From NCBI GenBank assembly GCA_947473475.1, contig CANJBZ010000004.1, positions 95,409 to 159,408 on the forward strand: DNA of 64,000 nucleotides, written 5' to 3'. Position 1 is the first letter of the stretch. Every line of letters starts with the position of its first letter. This DNA comes from Alphaproteobacteria bacterium. GTDB taxonomy: Bacteria > Pseudomonadota > Alphaproteobacteria > Micropepsales > Micropepsaceae. The position numbers were made by a program, and so were the translations under genes. Of the stretch, positions 30,507 through 40,881 are shown piece by piece. The notes under the pieces are model-generated. The model ran no database searches and was not told where the DNA came from. It was given only the letters and a program-made list of their open reading frames with translations.

Positions 30507-30706
30507 TGCGCGGCCACCTCGCCCTTTTCACGGGCTTCAATGGCTTCCGGTGTAAGCGCGAAACGGCGGTCGCAATAACCGCATTCGACGAAATTCTCGG
30601 CGCCCATTTCAAGATAGACCTTGGGATGGCCAAGGGCGCCGCCACCGCCGTCACAGGCGACGCGCGTGTGATTGACGAGAACGACTTCAGGCGAATTGAA
30701 GGGCAT
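30503..30706 (-). CDS. Zinc-finger (zf-CHCC / NDUFS6-like) protein
   Basis: This 67-residue protein carries the zf-CHCC pattern: Cys in [20 protein letters not shown], His in that same stretch, and CxxC in [11 protein letters not shown]. The family is related to the complex I accessory subunit NDUFS6 and is widespread in alphaproteobacteria. Its stop overlaps the polA TTG start, so the two genes are probably co-transcribed. Overlap with polA is common for this family by genome context; I infer no shared pathway. Confidence 0.85.
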   Translation of the reverse strand: MPFNSPEVVLVNHTRVACDGGGGALGHPKVYLEMGAENFVECGYCDRRFALTPEAIEAREKGEVAAH

Positions 30707-30766
30707 AGCGGGTCCATTGCTGCGCAGCGCGCAGGATCATAGCGGGCAAGTCAATTGCTGCAACGT

Positions 30767-31057
30767 CTATCCTTCACGCGACCGCCCGGCATAGCTGAGC
30801 ACAAGGCCGAGCCCCGCGAACACGCCCCATCCCGGCAGAGCCAGCACCCAAAATACGCCTCCTCGCACGGACGGCGAAAGTGTCGCCGCCCAGAGCTTCG
30901 GGTCAAGCTGGTAGAGCGTGAGGATGTAATCGAGTGAACGGATCATGCGCACGCCGCCCGCTTCGATGGTGCTGATTTCGTCGGCGCCGATCAGCATAAG
31001 CCCATGCACGACCATCACGATGCCGGCGATCCGGACGGCTGACAGCAGATACTTCAT
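30767..31057 (-). CDS. Small integral membrane protein of unknown function
   Basis: This 96-residue protein starts at an ATG with GAGGGAG a few bases upstream. It has hydrophobic segments at about residues 3-22 and 65-90, separated by a loop with Asp/Glu and a Leu-rich region. I recognise no family. It lies between the zinc-finger gene and repeat A2, on the same strand as both flanking genes. Confidence 0.6.
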   Translation of the reverse strand: MKYLLSAVRIAGIVMVVHGLMLIGADEISTIEAGGVRMIRSLDYILTLYQLDPKLWAATLSPSVRGGVFWVLALPGWGVFAGLGLVLSYAGRSREG

Positions 31058-31130
31058 ATGGCTCCCTCTGGCCTCGGCGTTCCAACGGCGGCGGAGGTAA
31101 CGGCCGTCTTTCGTGCATGCCAAAGGCTAG

Positions 31131-31232
31131 AGCGCAATCCGACGAAGTGGACGCCGGTTCGTCGTTAGATTGCGCGCCAAACTAAGGAATCTAGAGCATG
31201 ATCCGATTCCTATTGATCGGATCATGCTCTAG
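31131..31232 (-). repeat. Dispersed 102-bp double-hairpin repeat, copy A2
   Basis: This second copy has the same length as 518-619 and is identical except for a handful of positions. Its distal inverted repeat is a perfect 17 bp from CTAGAGCATGATCCGAT to its complement. It lies 53 bases beyond the stop of the caspase-like gene on the minus strand. The orientation relative to the upstream gene is therefore the same as in copy A1. Confidence 0.85.
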
Positions 31233-31285
31233 GCGCCCGCGCAAGGATCCCGGCCGCACCGGCGTCGCCAATCTCTGCATCATGG

Positions 31286-33838
31286 TTACAAGCCACGCCC
31301 CACGCGAAAGCCGTTCCGATTGACGCGAAAGCCGGTGGCGTCCCAATCGCGGTTGGCGGCACGGAGATTGGCTGGGCCGCTGTTCCAGGCGCCACCTCTA
31401 ATAGCGCGCAAATCGCAATCCCCCGTCAGCCATGCTTTGCCATCGGCAGGCGCACCGCCATACGAGTTGTTCACGCAGTCCATGGCCCATTCATTGACGT
31501 TGCCCAACATGTCGTAAAGCCCGAACGAGTTGGGCACGTAGCTCCCGGCCGGCGCCGTTCCGCTGGAATCGAATTTCGCGAAGTTTGCCGTGGCGCGGGC
31601 GCCCCAATAGAACGCCGAAACCGTCTGCCCGCGCGCGGCATATTCCCATTCCGCTTCCGACAGCAACCGGTAAGGCTTCCTGGTCTTGTTCCGCAGCCAG
31701 GCAACATAGGCTTGTGCGTCGTTCCAACTGATATTGACCACCGGATGCGTGCCCCTGCCCCATCCTTCATCCGCGGGACGGTAATTGTTGCAGCCGCCGC
31801 CGGCGACACAGGCATCCCACTCGGCGAAGGTCACCTCATACTTTCCCACAGCAAAGGACCTATCGAAGGTGATGCGATGCTGCGGGCTCTCGTCGCGGCC
31901 GCGTCCGGGCTCCGAGGTGGCCGACCCCATGGTGAAGCCGCCCGCCGGTACGCTGATCATGGCGGGACACTCGGCACAGTCCTTAAATTCCGTTCCCGGA
32001 TTTTGCGCGGCTTGTTCCGCCCCGCTGCGCGCAGGCTCGGCGGTGCGAGCGGACGGAACGTTCAAAGAGGCTGCGGTTCGGGGCGGCGGCGGCGGCGTAG
32101 GGGCAGCTCTCAACTTTGCGAAGGTGGCGTCATCGGCTGTGCCGGTGGCGGGCAAATTTGCGCTTTTCTGGAAGGCTAGAATGGCGGCTCGCGTTCCCGC
32201 GCCGAGATTTCCGTCAAGGGCGCCAGCGTAAAAGCCTTTCTCGCGAAGCAGAGATTGTATCGCGCTAACGAAATTCGCGCCTGCCTCCCGCTGGCGGGCC
32301 GCTTCGGCGTCACGCTCCTTAACCGCATCCGCTTCACGCTGTCTTGCGGCTTCCGCCTCGCCGGCCAGGCGTTTGGCGGTTTCGACTCGCGCGGAATCGG
32401 TGCGCGCCAGAATGTCGGTCCATTGCTTGATCGATGCGGGCGATGCGTCGTCGTTCAAGACCCAATTCTCCAGCACGAAACGGGCGACCAACCCCTCGGT
32501 CAGGCGCAGCGTCGCGGGATCGACACCCTGCACGTGATTGCGAACGGCCAGAGCACGCGCCGCGAGATTGGGCTCCATTTCTCTGGCGATGCGAAGCGCC
32601 TCTTCCGGCGTGAGTGCCAGGATGCGCGCACGCAATTCGGCACGAAGACGTTCGACCGCCGCATTTGCAGGTGCGGCGTTTACCGTTTCGCTTGTTACCG
32701 CCGCCGGGTCCCTTGCGAAGAACGCGTAGGATGCCCCGAGGACGGCCAACACGACAGCCGCGGCCACAGCCAGCCATTTGGGATCACGCCAACGAGGCTC
32801 TTTCTCTTCCGCATCTTTAGGCTTCTCGATTTGCACCGGGACCGATGATCCCGCCGGCTTCACGTCCGGTGGCTGGCTGCCGGTGCGGCGAAGCAATTTC
32901 AGCATCGCGTCGCGAACTTCGACGTCGCGCTCGGCGCTCAAGCGATCCGCGATGGCCTGCTCGACAGCCTCTCTGAGATGCGCCTGATCGATTTTGCCCA
33001 GCTGCAGGACGGCATCGCGCCTGGCCTGCCATTCTTTTGCGTCAAGTTGAGCCAGCAATGCATCCGGCAATTTCTCCGGAGCGGCATTGGGATTGCGCGC
33101 AATGACCATTTCGCCGGAGTTGCGTTTGACGAAACGCCGGGGTGTCATTCCCGCGGCCTCTATTCGCGCGCGACGGCTCAAATAATCGAAGACGGCATCG
33201 AGCGTAATGCGCTCGTTCCGCGGATCGGCTTCGCCCTTGCCGATGGCGTCGACCAGCCAGCCGGTGAACCGCGACAGAGCCTGCTGCGGCGCGCTGTCTT
33301 TGGCGGCGCCCGTTGCGTCATAGGCAAATTGCAGCGCATCGGTCGCGGTCAGTACGTATTGGCCTTCGGCGCTGTCGCAGGCGAAGGTGTCGTCCGTCAC
33401 CGTTTGCACGACGCCCTTGGCGCCGTCCACGAAGACGCCGCTGTGGCAGCAATCCAGGATCACAACCTGCTTGCCGGCGCGGGATTGCTCCAGCATGTCG
33501 CGCATTTCGAGCGCCGAAAGACTGCGCGCCTGCGGGCGGTCGAAATTGGTTTGTCCGGTTGCCAGAAACAGCCGCTGGCCTTTGGTGACGATGCCGTGCC
33601 CGGAATAATATAGGAGAACCATGTCGTCGGGCGCGCGCTGATCCAGCAGCGCCACGAGCTGATCGCGGATCGCCTGCACGTCCTGATCGATGCAGGTGAT
33701 AACGCTGTCGAATGCCCCGCGCTCAGGATCTTTCAAAACACCAGCGAGCGCTTCGACGTCACCTTTTGGCGCGTTGAGTTTTGCGAGGCGTGGATCGGTG
33801 AACTCGCTGATGCCGAGGAGGAGCGCATAGGCACCCAT
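31286..33838 (-). CDS. Caspase-like (C14) protein with peptidoglycan-binding and SUMF1/FGE-like domains
   Basis: This 850-residue multidomain protein starts with a caspase-type peptidase domain (1-235) with catalytic His81 (YYSGHG) and Cys131 (DCCHSG). A helical repeat-like region covers 255-320. A single transmembrane helix lies at about 355-375, then a helical and coiled stretch rich in Ala/Arg/Glu (480-520). A peptidoglycan_binding_1 domain follows (523-578), then a Pro-rich linker and a SUMF1/FGE-sulfatase fold (620-850; VPAGGFTMGS, LLSEAEWEYAARG, NVNEWAMDCV, IRGGAWNSGP). The two FGE catalytic Cys are not at the expected end, so this module is probably structural. The caspase end should be cytoplasmic and the C-terminus periplasmic. 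Pairing of caspase and SUMF1 domains is known among bacterial orthocaspases. Confidence 0.9.
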   Translation of the reverse strand: MGAYALLLGISEFTDPRLAKLNAPKGDVEALAGVLKDPERGAFDSVITCIDQDVQAIRDQLVALLDQRAPDDMVLLYYSGHGIVTKGQRLFLATGQTNFDRPQARSLSALEMRDMLEQSRAGKQVVILDCCHSGVFVDGAKGVVQTVTDDTFACDSAEGQYVLTATDALQFAYDATGAAKDSAPQQALSRFTGWLVDAIGKGEADPRNERITLDAVFDYLSRRARIEAAGMTPRRFVKRNSGEMVIARNPNAAPEKLPDALLAQLDAKEWQARRDAVLQLGKIDQAHLREAVEQAIADRLSAERDVEVRDAMLKLLRRTGSQPPDVKPAGSSVPVQIEKPKDAEEKEPRWRDPKWLAVAAAVVLAVLGASYAFFARDPAAVTSETVNAAPANAAVERLRAELRARILALTPEEALRIAREMEPNLAARALAVRNHVQGVDPATLRLTEGLVARFVLENWVLNDDASPASIKQWTDILARTDSARVETAKRLAGEAEAARQREADAVKERDAEAARQREAGANFVSAIQSLLREKGFYAGALDGNLGAGTRAAILAFQKSANLPATGTADDATFAKLRAAPTPPPPPRTAASLNVPSARTAEPARSGAEQAAQNPGTEFKDCAECPAMISVPAGGFTMGSATSEPGRGRDESPQHRITFDRSFAVGKYEVTFAEWDACVAGGGCNNYRPADEGWGRGTHPVVNISWNDAQAYVAWLRNKTRKPYRLLSEAEWEYAARGQTVSAFYWGARATANFAKFDSSGTAPAGSYVPNSFGLYDMLGNVNEWAMDCVNNSYGGAPADGKAWLTGDCDLRAIRGGAWNSGPANLRAANRDWDATGFRVNRNGFRVGRGL

Positions 33839-33951
33839 CCCTTACCTCCCGTCCTCTCGCCAATGCGGCGCCAAGGCGCCCGAGCCCCTTGGGGTAACCA
33901 TACTGTATTTGCGATCTACGGGAAAAGAAGCGCTTCATCGCTGACAAGCAA

Positions 33952-33981
33952 ACGCCCGGGAGAGGGTTCTCTCCCAGGCGT
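33952..33981 (-). terminator. Probable terminator of the pnp operon
   Basis: Arms ACGCCTGGGAGAG and CTCTCCCGGGCGT on the minus strand form a 13-bp stem with one G-T pair and an AACC loop. A short T-containing tail (TTTGCTTG) follows, 23 bases after the pnp stop. Confidence 0.65.
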
Positions 33982-34003
33982 CGCGTATTCAACCGGCGTG
34001 ACT

Positions 34004-36148
34004 TCAGTCGGCTGGCTGTTCCGTGCCCTCGGCGCCCTGCTTCTTCGACAGGTCTTCGCCGGTGGCTTGATCGACGACTTTCATCGACAGACGTACTTTG
34101 CCGCGATCGTCCACGCCAATCAGTTTCACCTTCACGGTGTCGCCTTCCTTGACGACATCGTTGACCTTGGCGACGCGCTTCGAGGCCAGCTCGGAAATAT
34201 GCACGAGACCATCGCGCGCTCCGAAGAAGTTCACGAAGGCGCCAAAGTCCATGATCTTGACCACTTTGCCTTCGTAGACTTCGCCGACTTCCGGCTCGGC
34301 CACGATGGATTTGATCCACTTCAGCGCCGCCTTGATGGATTCGCCGCTGGCGCTTGCCACCTTCACCGTGCCGTCATCCTGGATGTCGATCTTGGCGCCG
34401 GTCTTCTCGACGATTTCGCGAATGACCTTACCACCTGAACCGATCACTTCGCGGATCTTGTCGGTCGGAATCTTGATGGTCTCGATACGCGGAGCATGCT
34501 CGCCGAGTTCGGCGCGCGCCGACGTAAGGGCCTTGGCCATTTCGCCGAGGATGTGCAGACGCCCACCCTTGGCTTGGTCCAAGGCCACGCGCATGATTTC
34601 CTCGGTGATGCCGGTGATCTTGATGTCCATCTGCAGCGAGGTGACACCGGTTTCGGTGCCGGCCACTTTGAAGTCCATATCGCCGAGATGATCTTCATCG
34701 CCCAGAATGTCGGACAGCACCGCGAAACGGTCGCCTTCCTTGATGAGACCCATGGCGATACCGGCAACCGGCCGTGTCAGCGGCACGCCTGCATCCATCA
34801 GCGCCAGCGATGAACCGCAAACCGTGGCCATCGAGGACGAGCCATTGGATTCGGTGATCTCCGACACCACGCGGATGGTGTAGGGGAACACGGACTTCTC
34901 GGGCAGGAGCGGATTGACCGCGCGCCACGCGAGCTTGCCGTGACCGATTTCACGCCGTCCGGCGCCGCCCATACGACCGACTTCGCCCACCGAGTACGGA
35001 GGGAAGTTATAGTGCAGCATGAAGTGCTGCTTGTAGGTGCCTTCCAGCGAGTCGATGAATTGCTCGTCTTCGCCGGTGCCAAGGGTGGCGACGACAAGCG
35101 CCTGCGTCTCGCCGCGCGTGAACAACGCGCTGCCATGAGCGCGCGGCAGAATGCCCACTTCGGCCACGATCGGCCGTACCGTCTTCAGATCGCGCCCGTC
35201 GATGCGAATACCTGTTTCGATGACGGCTCCGCGCATGACTCGGCTTTCCAGCTCCTTAAAGAGCTTGCCGAAAAGACCCTGCGGAATCTTGCCATCCTCT
35301 TCGCCGGTCAGGGACGCCGCGGCTTCCGCCTTGATGGCGGAGATGCGGTCGTGACGGGCCGACTTGGCGGCAACCTGATAAGCGTCTTTCAGATCGCTTT
35401 CCGCATGCCGTGAAAGCAGTGCGAGCTCGGCTTCGTAAACGTCCGTCTTCACGTCGCGCGGCTCTTTGGCAGCCTTTTCCGCGAGCCGAATGATCGCGTC
35501 GATGACTTTTTGCATTTCGCGATGGCCGAACATGACCGCGCCCAGCATCACATCTTCGGAAAGCTGCTTGGCTTCGGATTCCACCATCAGCACCGCGTCG
35601 GCGGTTCCCGCGACGACGAGTTCGAGTTGGGATTCCGTCATTTCGTCGATCAGCGGATTGAGCTTGTATTCGCCGTTGATGAAACCAACGCGCGCCGCGC
35701 CAATCGGCCCCATGAAGGGGATGCCGGAGAGCGTCAACGCCGCGGACGCCGCCACCATGGCGACGACGTCAGGCTCATTTTCCAGATCGTGGCTGAGCAC
35801 CGTGATGACGACCTGCGTCTCGTTGCGATAGCCCGGTACAAACAGCGGACGTATCGGCCGGTCGATCAGACGCGAAATCAGCGTCTCGCGCTCGGTGGGG
35901 CGGCCTTCACGCTTGAAATAGCCGCCCGGAATCTTGCCGGCGGCGTAGAATTTTTCCTGGTAGTTGACGGTGAGGGGGAAGAAGTCGATGCCCGCCTTGG
36001 GCTCGGTCATTCCCACCGCCGTCGCAAGGACAACGGTCTCGCCATACGTGGCCACAACGGCGCCGTCGGCTTGGCGTGCGACTTTACCGGTTTCCAGAAC
36101 GAGCGTGCGCCCGCCCCATTCGATCTCCTCGCGAGATACTTTGAACAT
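34004..36148 (-). CDS. pnp: Polyribonucleotide nucleotidyltransferase (PNPase)
   Basis: PNPase (714 residues) degrades RNA 3' to 5' with phosphate and can add tails; it works in the RNA degradosome. The two RNase PH-like domains open with [20 protein letters not shown] and [16 protein letters not shown]. The phosphate/metal-binding region contains [19 protein letters not shown]. Then come KH ([20 protein letters not shown]) and S1 ([26 protein letters not shown]) RNA-binding domains. It is the last gene of the rimP-to-pnp operon. A hairpin in the rpsO-pnp spacer is the usual site of RNase III processing and PNPase autoregulation. Confidence 0.98.
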   Translation of the reverse strand: MFKVSREEIEWGGRTLVLETGKVARQADGAVVATYGETVVLATAVGMTEPKAGIDFFPLTVNYQEKFYAAGKIPGGYFKREGRPTERETLISRLIDRPIRPLFVPGYRNETQVVITVLSHDLENEPDVVAMVAASAALTLSGIPFMGPIGAARVGFINGEYKLNPLIDEMTESQLELVVAGTADAVLMVESEAKQLSEDVMLGAVMFGHREMQKVIDAIIRLAEKAAKEPRDVKTDVYEAELALLSRHAESDLKDAYQVAAKSARHDRISAIKAEAAASLTGEEDGKIPQGLFGKLFKELESRVMRGAVIETGIRIDGRDLKTVRPIVAEVGILPRAHGSALFTRGETQALVVATLGTGEDEQFIDSLEGTYKQHFMLHYNFPPYSVGEVGRMGGAGRREIGHGKLAWRAVNPLLPEKSVFPYTIRVVSEITESNGSSSMATVCGSSLALMDAGVPLTRPVAGIAMGLIKEGDRFAVLSDILGDEDHLGDMDFKVAGTETGVTSLQMDIKITGITEEIMRVALDQAKGGRLHILGEMAKALTSARAELGEHAPRIETIKIPTDKIREVIGSGGKVIREIVEKTGAKIDIQDDGTVKVASASGESIKAALKWIKSIVAEPEVGEVYEGKVVKIMDFGAFVNFFGARDGLVHISELASKRVAKVNDVVKEGDTVKVKLIGVDDRGKVRLSMKVVDQATGEDLSKKQGAEGTEQPAD

Positions 36149-36276
36149 TTGTTTTGTCCTTACTTTCCCGCAGCCGGATTGCCGCGGGCCTTCCTGATTT
36201 GTGTCAAGAAATTTGGTGCCCGGAAAAGCCGGGCGTCGCCCGGCGCGTTCGCGCGCGAGCGTAGAACAGTATTGTA

Positions 36277-36305
36277 CCCCAGCCGCGGGTTAGAGGCGGC
36301 TGGGG
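36277..36305 (-). promoter_or_regulatory. Hairpin in the rpsO-pnp spacer
   Basis: Arms CCCCAGCCGC (36277-36286) and GCGGCTGGGG (36296-36305) form a perfect 10-bp stem 24 bases past the rpsO stop. A second palindrome (GCCGGGCG/CGCCCGGC) is nearby at about 36226-36242. In other proteobacteria this spacer holds the pnp leader hairpin cut by RNase III; a partial rpsO terminator is the alternative. Confidence 0.5.
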
Positions 36306-36328
36306 CGATAGCAGTGTGTGGTCGAGGT

Positions 36329-36598
36329 TCAGCGGCGCAGGCCCAGGCGCTGAATAAGCGCCTGATAACGCGCTTGGTCCGTTGCCTTCACATAGTCCAG
36401 CAAGCGGCGGCGCTGTGAAACCATTTTGATCAAGCCGCGGCGCGAATGGTTGTCCTTCGCGTGCGTCTTGAAATGCTCCGTCAGATTGACAATGCGCTCA
36501 GAGAGCACAGCAACCTGGACTTCCGGCGAGCCTGTGTCGTTCTCGCTCGTCGCATATTGCGTGATTACTTCTTTCTTGCGTTCTGCCGTCACCGACAT
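36329..36598 (-). CDS. rpsO: 30S ribosomal protein S15
   Basis: S15 (89 residues) binds 16S rRNA helices early in small-subunit assembly. The sequence contains the diagnostic [20 protein letters not shown] and [19 protein letters not shown]. Length is standard. It lies between truB and pnp, the usual arrangement. Confidence 0.98.
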   Translation of the reverse strand: MSVTAERKKEVITQYATSENDTGSPEVQVAVLSERIVNLTEHFKTHAKDNHSRRGLIKMVSQRRRLLDYVKATDQARYQALIQRLGLRR

Positions 36599-36625
36599 CG
36601 TACATCTTTCCTTTTAGGGGACAGG

Positions 36626-37594
36626 CTAGACGCCGGGCCCGAACGTGAACACGCGAAACGGCCTAAGCTCTCCTTGCGCCACTTCGGCGAGCGCAACCGG
36701 CTCGCCTCTGGCGGTGGAAAGAAAGACCGTCTGACCTTGAAAATTCACATCCCCAGCGCTGTCCCTATCTTGCTGCTCCACGAGCCGTGCAAATTGTGGC
36801 GCGCGGATCAGGATAGGGTTACCGCTACGGAGGCGAACTGAATCGGGGTCCGTCACGGCCAGCGCCGGGATGCCGTCCAGCGCGGTCGCGATGGGCCTCA
36901 AATGCTCCAAAGCGGCCGGACTATGGCCCAAAGCCTCCAGCGTTTCCAGCGAAATCGCGGATTCTATCTCAAACGGCCCGCACCGCAGCCGCCGCAATTC
37001 GCTGACATGTCCAACCGTCCCGAGCGCCAGCGCCAAGTCCCTGACCCAGGCGCGGACATAGGAACCCTTGCCGCATTCCACCTCAAACACGGCGTGGTCG
37101 TCGTCCGGCATGTCCATGACCCGGGCCTCATGGATCAGGATGGGGCGCGCCTCAAGCGTCACGGTCTCGCCTTCGCGGGCGAGGTCGTAGGCGCGTTCGC
37201 CATCCACTTTGATCGCCGAATAGACGGGTGGGACTTGCTGGATTTCGCCGATAAACTTCGGAAGTTGCTCAAGAATTTCCGTCCGGGAAGGCCGCTTGTC
37301 GCTTGTGGCCGTAACCTTGCCTTCCGAGTCGTCGGTGTCTCTGGCCTCGCCCCATCGAGCCGTAAACCGGTAGAGCTTTTCGCCGTCCATCACGTAGGGC
37401 ACCGTTTTGGTGGCCTCGCCCAGCGCGACCGCCAGAATTCCCGTGGCCAGCGGGTCCAACGTCCCGGCATGGCCCGCCTTGGCCGCATCGAACAGACGGC
37501 GTACGCGCGTGACGGCTTGGGTAGAGGTCACGCCCTTGGGCTTGTCGAGCACGATCCAGCCGTGGACCGGGGAGCCTTTACGCTTACGAGCCAT
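36626..37594 (-). CDS. truB: tRNA pseudouridine(55) synthase
   Basis: TruB (322 residues) converts U55 in the T-loop of tRNAs to pseudouridine. The catalytic motif is GHAGTLDPLATGIL, containing the active Asp. The N-terminal GWIVLDKPKGVTSTQAV is typical. A C-terminal PUA-like tail follows residue 240. It lies 27 bases upstream of rpsO and 102 bases after rbfA. The spacer holds a 7-bp hairpin (37630-37647; TCGCCGC-AAAA-GCGGCGA). Confidence 0.97.
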   Translation of the reverse strand: MARKRKGSPVHGWIVLDKPKGVTSTQAVTRVRRLFDAAKAGHAGTLDPLATGILAVALGEATKTVPYVMDGEKLYRFTARWGEARDTDDSEGKVTATSDKRPSRTEILEQLPKFIGEIQQVPPVYSAIKVDGERAYDLAREGETVTLEARPILIHEARVMDMPDDDHAVFEVECGKGSYVRAWVRDLALALGTVGHVSELRRLRCGPFEIESAISLETLEALGHSPAALEHLRPIATALDGIPALAVTDPDSVRLRSGNPILIRAPQFARLVEQQDRDSAGDVNFQGQTVFLSTARGEPVALAEVAQGELRPFRVFTFGPGV

Positions 37595-37696
37595 AGGTGC
37601 TGTCCTGAGAGGCTGCCGCCCCCTCCGTCTCGCCGCAAAAGCGGCGAGCCACCCCCCCCGTGAACACAGGGGAGGAAAACCGGGGCATTCTTGGCC

Positions 37697-38122
37697 TCAT
37701 TTGTCGTCTTCCACGTCGTCCTGGGCTTTCAGGTCGCGCGCGACGCGTTCGGAATGGAGGATTTTATCGATGCGCTGGGCTTCGGCAAACGACGTGTCCT
37801 CGACGAAGCGAAGCTCGGGCGTGAATTTCAGTTCAATCATCCGGCCAAGTTCGCCGCGCAGGAAACCACGGTGCCGGTTGAGCGCGGGAATGATGATCTG
37901 CACATCGCGCCCGCCCAACGGCTCCACGAAGACGTTCGCGTGGCGCATATCCGGCGAGGGTTTCACCTCCGTCACGGTTACGGAAACGCCGATGAGATCG
38001 GGGTCGCGAATTTCCGTCTCACGCATGATTTCAGAAAGCGCGTGGCGCAGCAGTTCGCCGACGCGCAACTGACGCTGCGATGGACCCTTGTGCGAGGCGG
38101 ATTGATTGCGATTTCGGGGCAT
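37697..38122 (-). CDS. rbfA: 30S ribosome-binding factor A
   Basis: RbfA (141 residues) helps mature the 5' end region of 16S rRNA in the small subunit and acts in the cold. Diagnostic features are RQLRVGELLRHALSEIM, VSVTVTEVKPSPDMRHANVFV and PELRFVEDTSF. I place the start at the ATG at 38122 (MPRNRNQSA); the frame opens 11 codons earlier without a better RBS. An acidic tail (DDVEDDK) ends the protein. It lies between infB and truB. Confidence 0.95.
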   Translation of the reverse strand: MPRNRNQSASHKGPSQRQLRVGELLRHALSEIMRETEIRDPDLIGVSVTVTEVKPSPDMRHANVFVEPLGGRDVQIIIPALNRHRGFLRGELGRMIELKFTPELRFVEDTSFAEAQRIDKILHSERVARDLKAQDDVEDDK

Positions 38123-38213
38123 AGTTTTAACGACCGTCCTTACGTTCGAAAACACCTTGCACTTGCGCGCCCCTGCCGTCGCTTAGCGAGGCAGGAGGCG
38201 CAAGCCTCAGGCG

Positions 38214-40835
38214 TTATAGCGAGCGCTTGATGGTTTCGACGTCGTAACACTCGATGACGTCGCCCTTTTGCATGTCCTGGTAATTGGTGAACGCCATGCC
38301 GCATTCCTGACCGGACTGGACTTCGCGCACCTCATCCTTGAACCGCTTGAGGGTCGAGAGATCGCCTTCGTGAATGACCACGTCCTGGCGGATAAGGCGC
38401 ACCTTGGCGCCACGCCGCACCATGCCTTCTGTGACACGGCAACCCGCGACTTTGCCAACCTTGGAAATGTTGAACACGTCGAGGATCAGGGCATTGCCAA
38501 GGAACTTCTCGCGCGTCTCCGGCGCCAGCATGCCCGACAACACCGCCTTCACGTCATCGATGACGTTGTAGATGATGTTGTAGTAGCGGATTTCCACGCC
38601 GTCGCGGCGGGCCCGTTCGCGCGCCTGGTTGTTGGCGCGCACGTTGAAGCCGATGATGGCCGCGCCCGACGCTTGGGCGAGAATGACATCGGATTCGGTG
38701 ATGCCGCCGACACCGCCATGCAAAATCTGCGCGGCGACTTCGCCGGTGCCGAGCTTATCCAGCGAACCTTCGATGGCTTCGAGCGAGCCTTGCACGTCGG
38801 TCTTGATGACCAGCGGCAGCAGACGCTTCTCGCCGTCTTTGCGGTTCTTGAGCAATTGATCCAGGGTTTGGCGCGAAGTTGTGGCCTGGCGGGATTCGCG
38901 GCGCTTGCGTCCGCGATATTCCGTAACTTCGCGGGCGCGGGCTTCCGATTCCACAACGACGAATTCATCGCCCGCTTCCGGCGTTCCCGATAGTCCCAAC
39001 ACTTCGACGGGCTCGGAAGGTCCCGCATGCTGCACGGATTCGCCGCGATCGTTGACCAGGGCGCGAACGCGGCCCCATTCGGCGCCGGCGACGAGAATGT
39101 CGCCTTGCCTCAGCGTTCCGCGCTGTACGAGAACGGTCGCCACGGGACCGCGGCCCTTGTCGAGCTTGGCCTCGATAACCGCGCCGTCGGCGGTGCGCTT
39201 GGCATTGGCCCGCATATCCAGCACTTCGGACTGCAGCAGAATAGCTTCTTCGAGCTTGTCGAGCCCGATTCCCTTGGTGGCCGACACTTCGACGGCGAGC
39301 ACGTCGCCGCCCAAATCTTCAACCTGAATTTCATATTGCAGCAACTCGCTTTTCACGCGTTGCGGACTGGAATCGGCTTTGTCGATCTTGTTGATCGCGA
39401 CGATGATCGGAACGCCCGCCGCTTTGGCATGCGCAATGGCTTCCGCCGTTTGCGGCATGACGCCATCATCGGCGGCGACCACCAGCACGACGATATCGGT
39501 CACCTTGGCGCCGCGGGCGCGCATCGCCGTAAAGGCGGCGTGGCCGGGCGTATCGAGGAAGGTGATCTTGGCGCCGGAGCGCAGTTGCACCTGATAGGCG
39601 CCGATATGCTGTGTGATGCCGCCTGCTTCGCCCGCGACAACGTCGGTCTTGCGCAAGGCGTCGAGCAGCGAGGTCTTGCCATGGTCGACATGGCCCATAA
39701 CCGTCACAATCGGAGGACGCGCTTGCAAATCGTCGGGGTTGTCGCCCTGACCGCGCAGTCCCTCAAGCACGTCGGATTCGGCAACGCGCTTGACGGAATG
39801 CCCAAGTTCGGTGGCGACCAGTTCGGCAGTATCGGCGTCAATAGTGTCGTTGGTCGTCGCCATCATGCCGCTTTTCATCAGGACCTTGATGACGTCCACG
39901 CCGCGGCGGGCCATGCGGTTGGCGAGTTCGGCAACGGTGATAGTTTCCGGAATCACCACTTCACGCGGACCCGCAACGGCAGGAGGCTGCTGCTGACGAT
40001 GCGCGCGGTTCAACTGGCGGCGGAATGACGCCACCGAACGCATGCGCTCTTCATCTTCCGACAGCGCGCGCGTGATGGTGAGTTTGCCGGCACGACGGCC
40101 ACCGGGCGTGGTTTTGCGGGGAGCAACGGGCGCCTTGGCAGGCGCCTTGCCCTTCTTCGGCGAGGTGTCTTCTTCCTCTTCGGTCAGCTCTCGGGCGCGC
40201 TTCACGGCCGCAGCTGGGGCAGCAGCCGAGGCGGCCGGGGCGGGAGCGCCAGCGGCCGCAGTAGCGGCAGCAGCGGTTGCCGGCGTATCGCCTTCTTTTT
40301 CCCTCAAACGGCGCGCAGCTTCCTGTTCGGCACGGCGCCGCACGTCATCTTCGGCCGCTTTGCGCGCTTCTTCTTCGGCTTTACGCTTTTCGGCGGCTTC
40401 CCGTTCGCGGCGCAAGCGCTCGTCTTCTATGGCGCGGCGGGCGGAATCTTCTTCGGCGCGTTTACGCGCTTCTTCTTCCGCATATTTTGCGCCGGTAAGA
40501 GCTCTGAGCCGGGCTTCTTTCTCGTCTTCCGTCAGTTCGCGCAAGACCACGCCGCCACGGGTGGCGGCAGCACGGCGCTGATCCTCCGCGGGATGATGCC
40601 TGACTTCCTCGCTCCCGGCCTGCTTGGCGGGAGCTTTTTCCGGCTCGGGACCTTTGCCCGTACCCGGCAAGACGCGCGCGCGTTTTTTCTCCACCACGAC
40701 CGCTTTGGTGCGGCCATGGCTGAAGCTTTGACGAACCGTCGAGGTTTCCGGGCGCTTCAGCGACAGCGTCTTGCCGCCACCTGTCCCGCCACTACCCCCA
40801 CGCGTCCGCGCACCGCTGTCATCCGTCTCGCTCAT
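38214..40835 (-). CDS. infB: Translation initiation factor IF-2
   Basis: IF-2 (873 residues) is the GTPase that places initiator tRNA on the 30S subunit. The first 280 residues are a low-complexity Ala/Glu/Arg region ([28 protein letters not shown]) with an IF2-associated start. The GTPase domain follows: G1 [15 protein letters not shown]3 DTPGHAAF, G4 NKID. Domains II-IV end with [13 protein letters not shown]. It is the usual size for alphaproteobacteria. It precedes rbfA and follows the YlxR-like gene, all in one operon. Confidence 0.98.
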   Translation of the reverse strand: MSETDDSGARTRGGSGGTGGGKTLSLKRPETSTVRQSFSHGRTKAVVVEKKRARVLPGTGKGPEPEKAPAKQAGSEEVRHHPAEDQRRAAATRGGVVLRELTEDEKEARLRALTGAKYAEEEARKRAEEDSARRAIEDERLRREREAAEKRKAEEEARKAAEDDVRRRAEQEAARRLREKEGDTPATAAAATAAAGAPAPAASAAAPAAAVKRARELTEEEEDTSPKKGKAPAKAPVAPRKTTPGGRRAGKLTITRALSEDEERMRSVASFRRQLNRAHRQQQPPAVAGPREVVIPETITVAELANRMARRGVDVIKVLMKSGMMATTNDTIDADTAELVATELGHSVKRVAESDVLEGLRGQGDNPDDLQARPPIVTVMGHVDHGKTSLLDALRKTDVVAGEAGGITQHIGAYQVQLRSGAKITFLDTPGHAAFTAMRARGAKVTDIVVLVVAADDGVMPQTAEAIAHAKAAGVPIIVAINKIDKADSSPQRVKSELLQYEIQVEDLGGDVLAVEVSATKGIGLDKLEEAILLQSEVLDMRANAKRTADGAVIEAKLDKGRGPVATVLVQRGTLRQGDILVAGAEWGRVRALVNDRGESVQHAGPSEPVEVLGLSGTPEAGDEFVVVESEARAREVTEYRGRKRRESRQATTSRQTLDQLLKNRKDGEKRLLPLVIKTDVQGSLEAIEGSLDKLGTGEVAAQILHGGVGGITESDVILAQASGAAIIGFNVRANNQARERARRDGVEIRYYNIIYNVIDDVKAVLSGMLAPETREKFLGNALILDVFNISKVGKVAGCRVTEGMVRRGAKVRLIRQDVVIHEGDLSTLKRFKDEVREVQSGQECGMAFTNYQDMQKGDVIECYDVETIKRSL

Positions 40836-40881
40836 TCGAACCTTTCATGCATTCCAAAACTTAAACGACGGCCGCCGGTTT

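Noticed and set aside
40042..40581. A Ser/Ala-rich 179-codon plus-strand frame
   Set aside because: It mirrors the low-complexity Ala/Glu/Arg region of infB.
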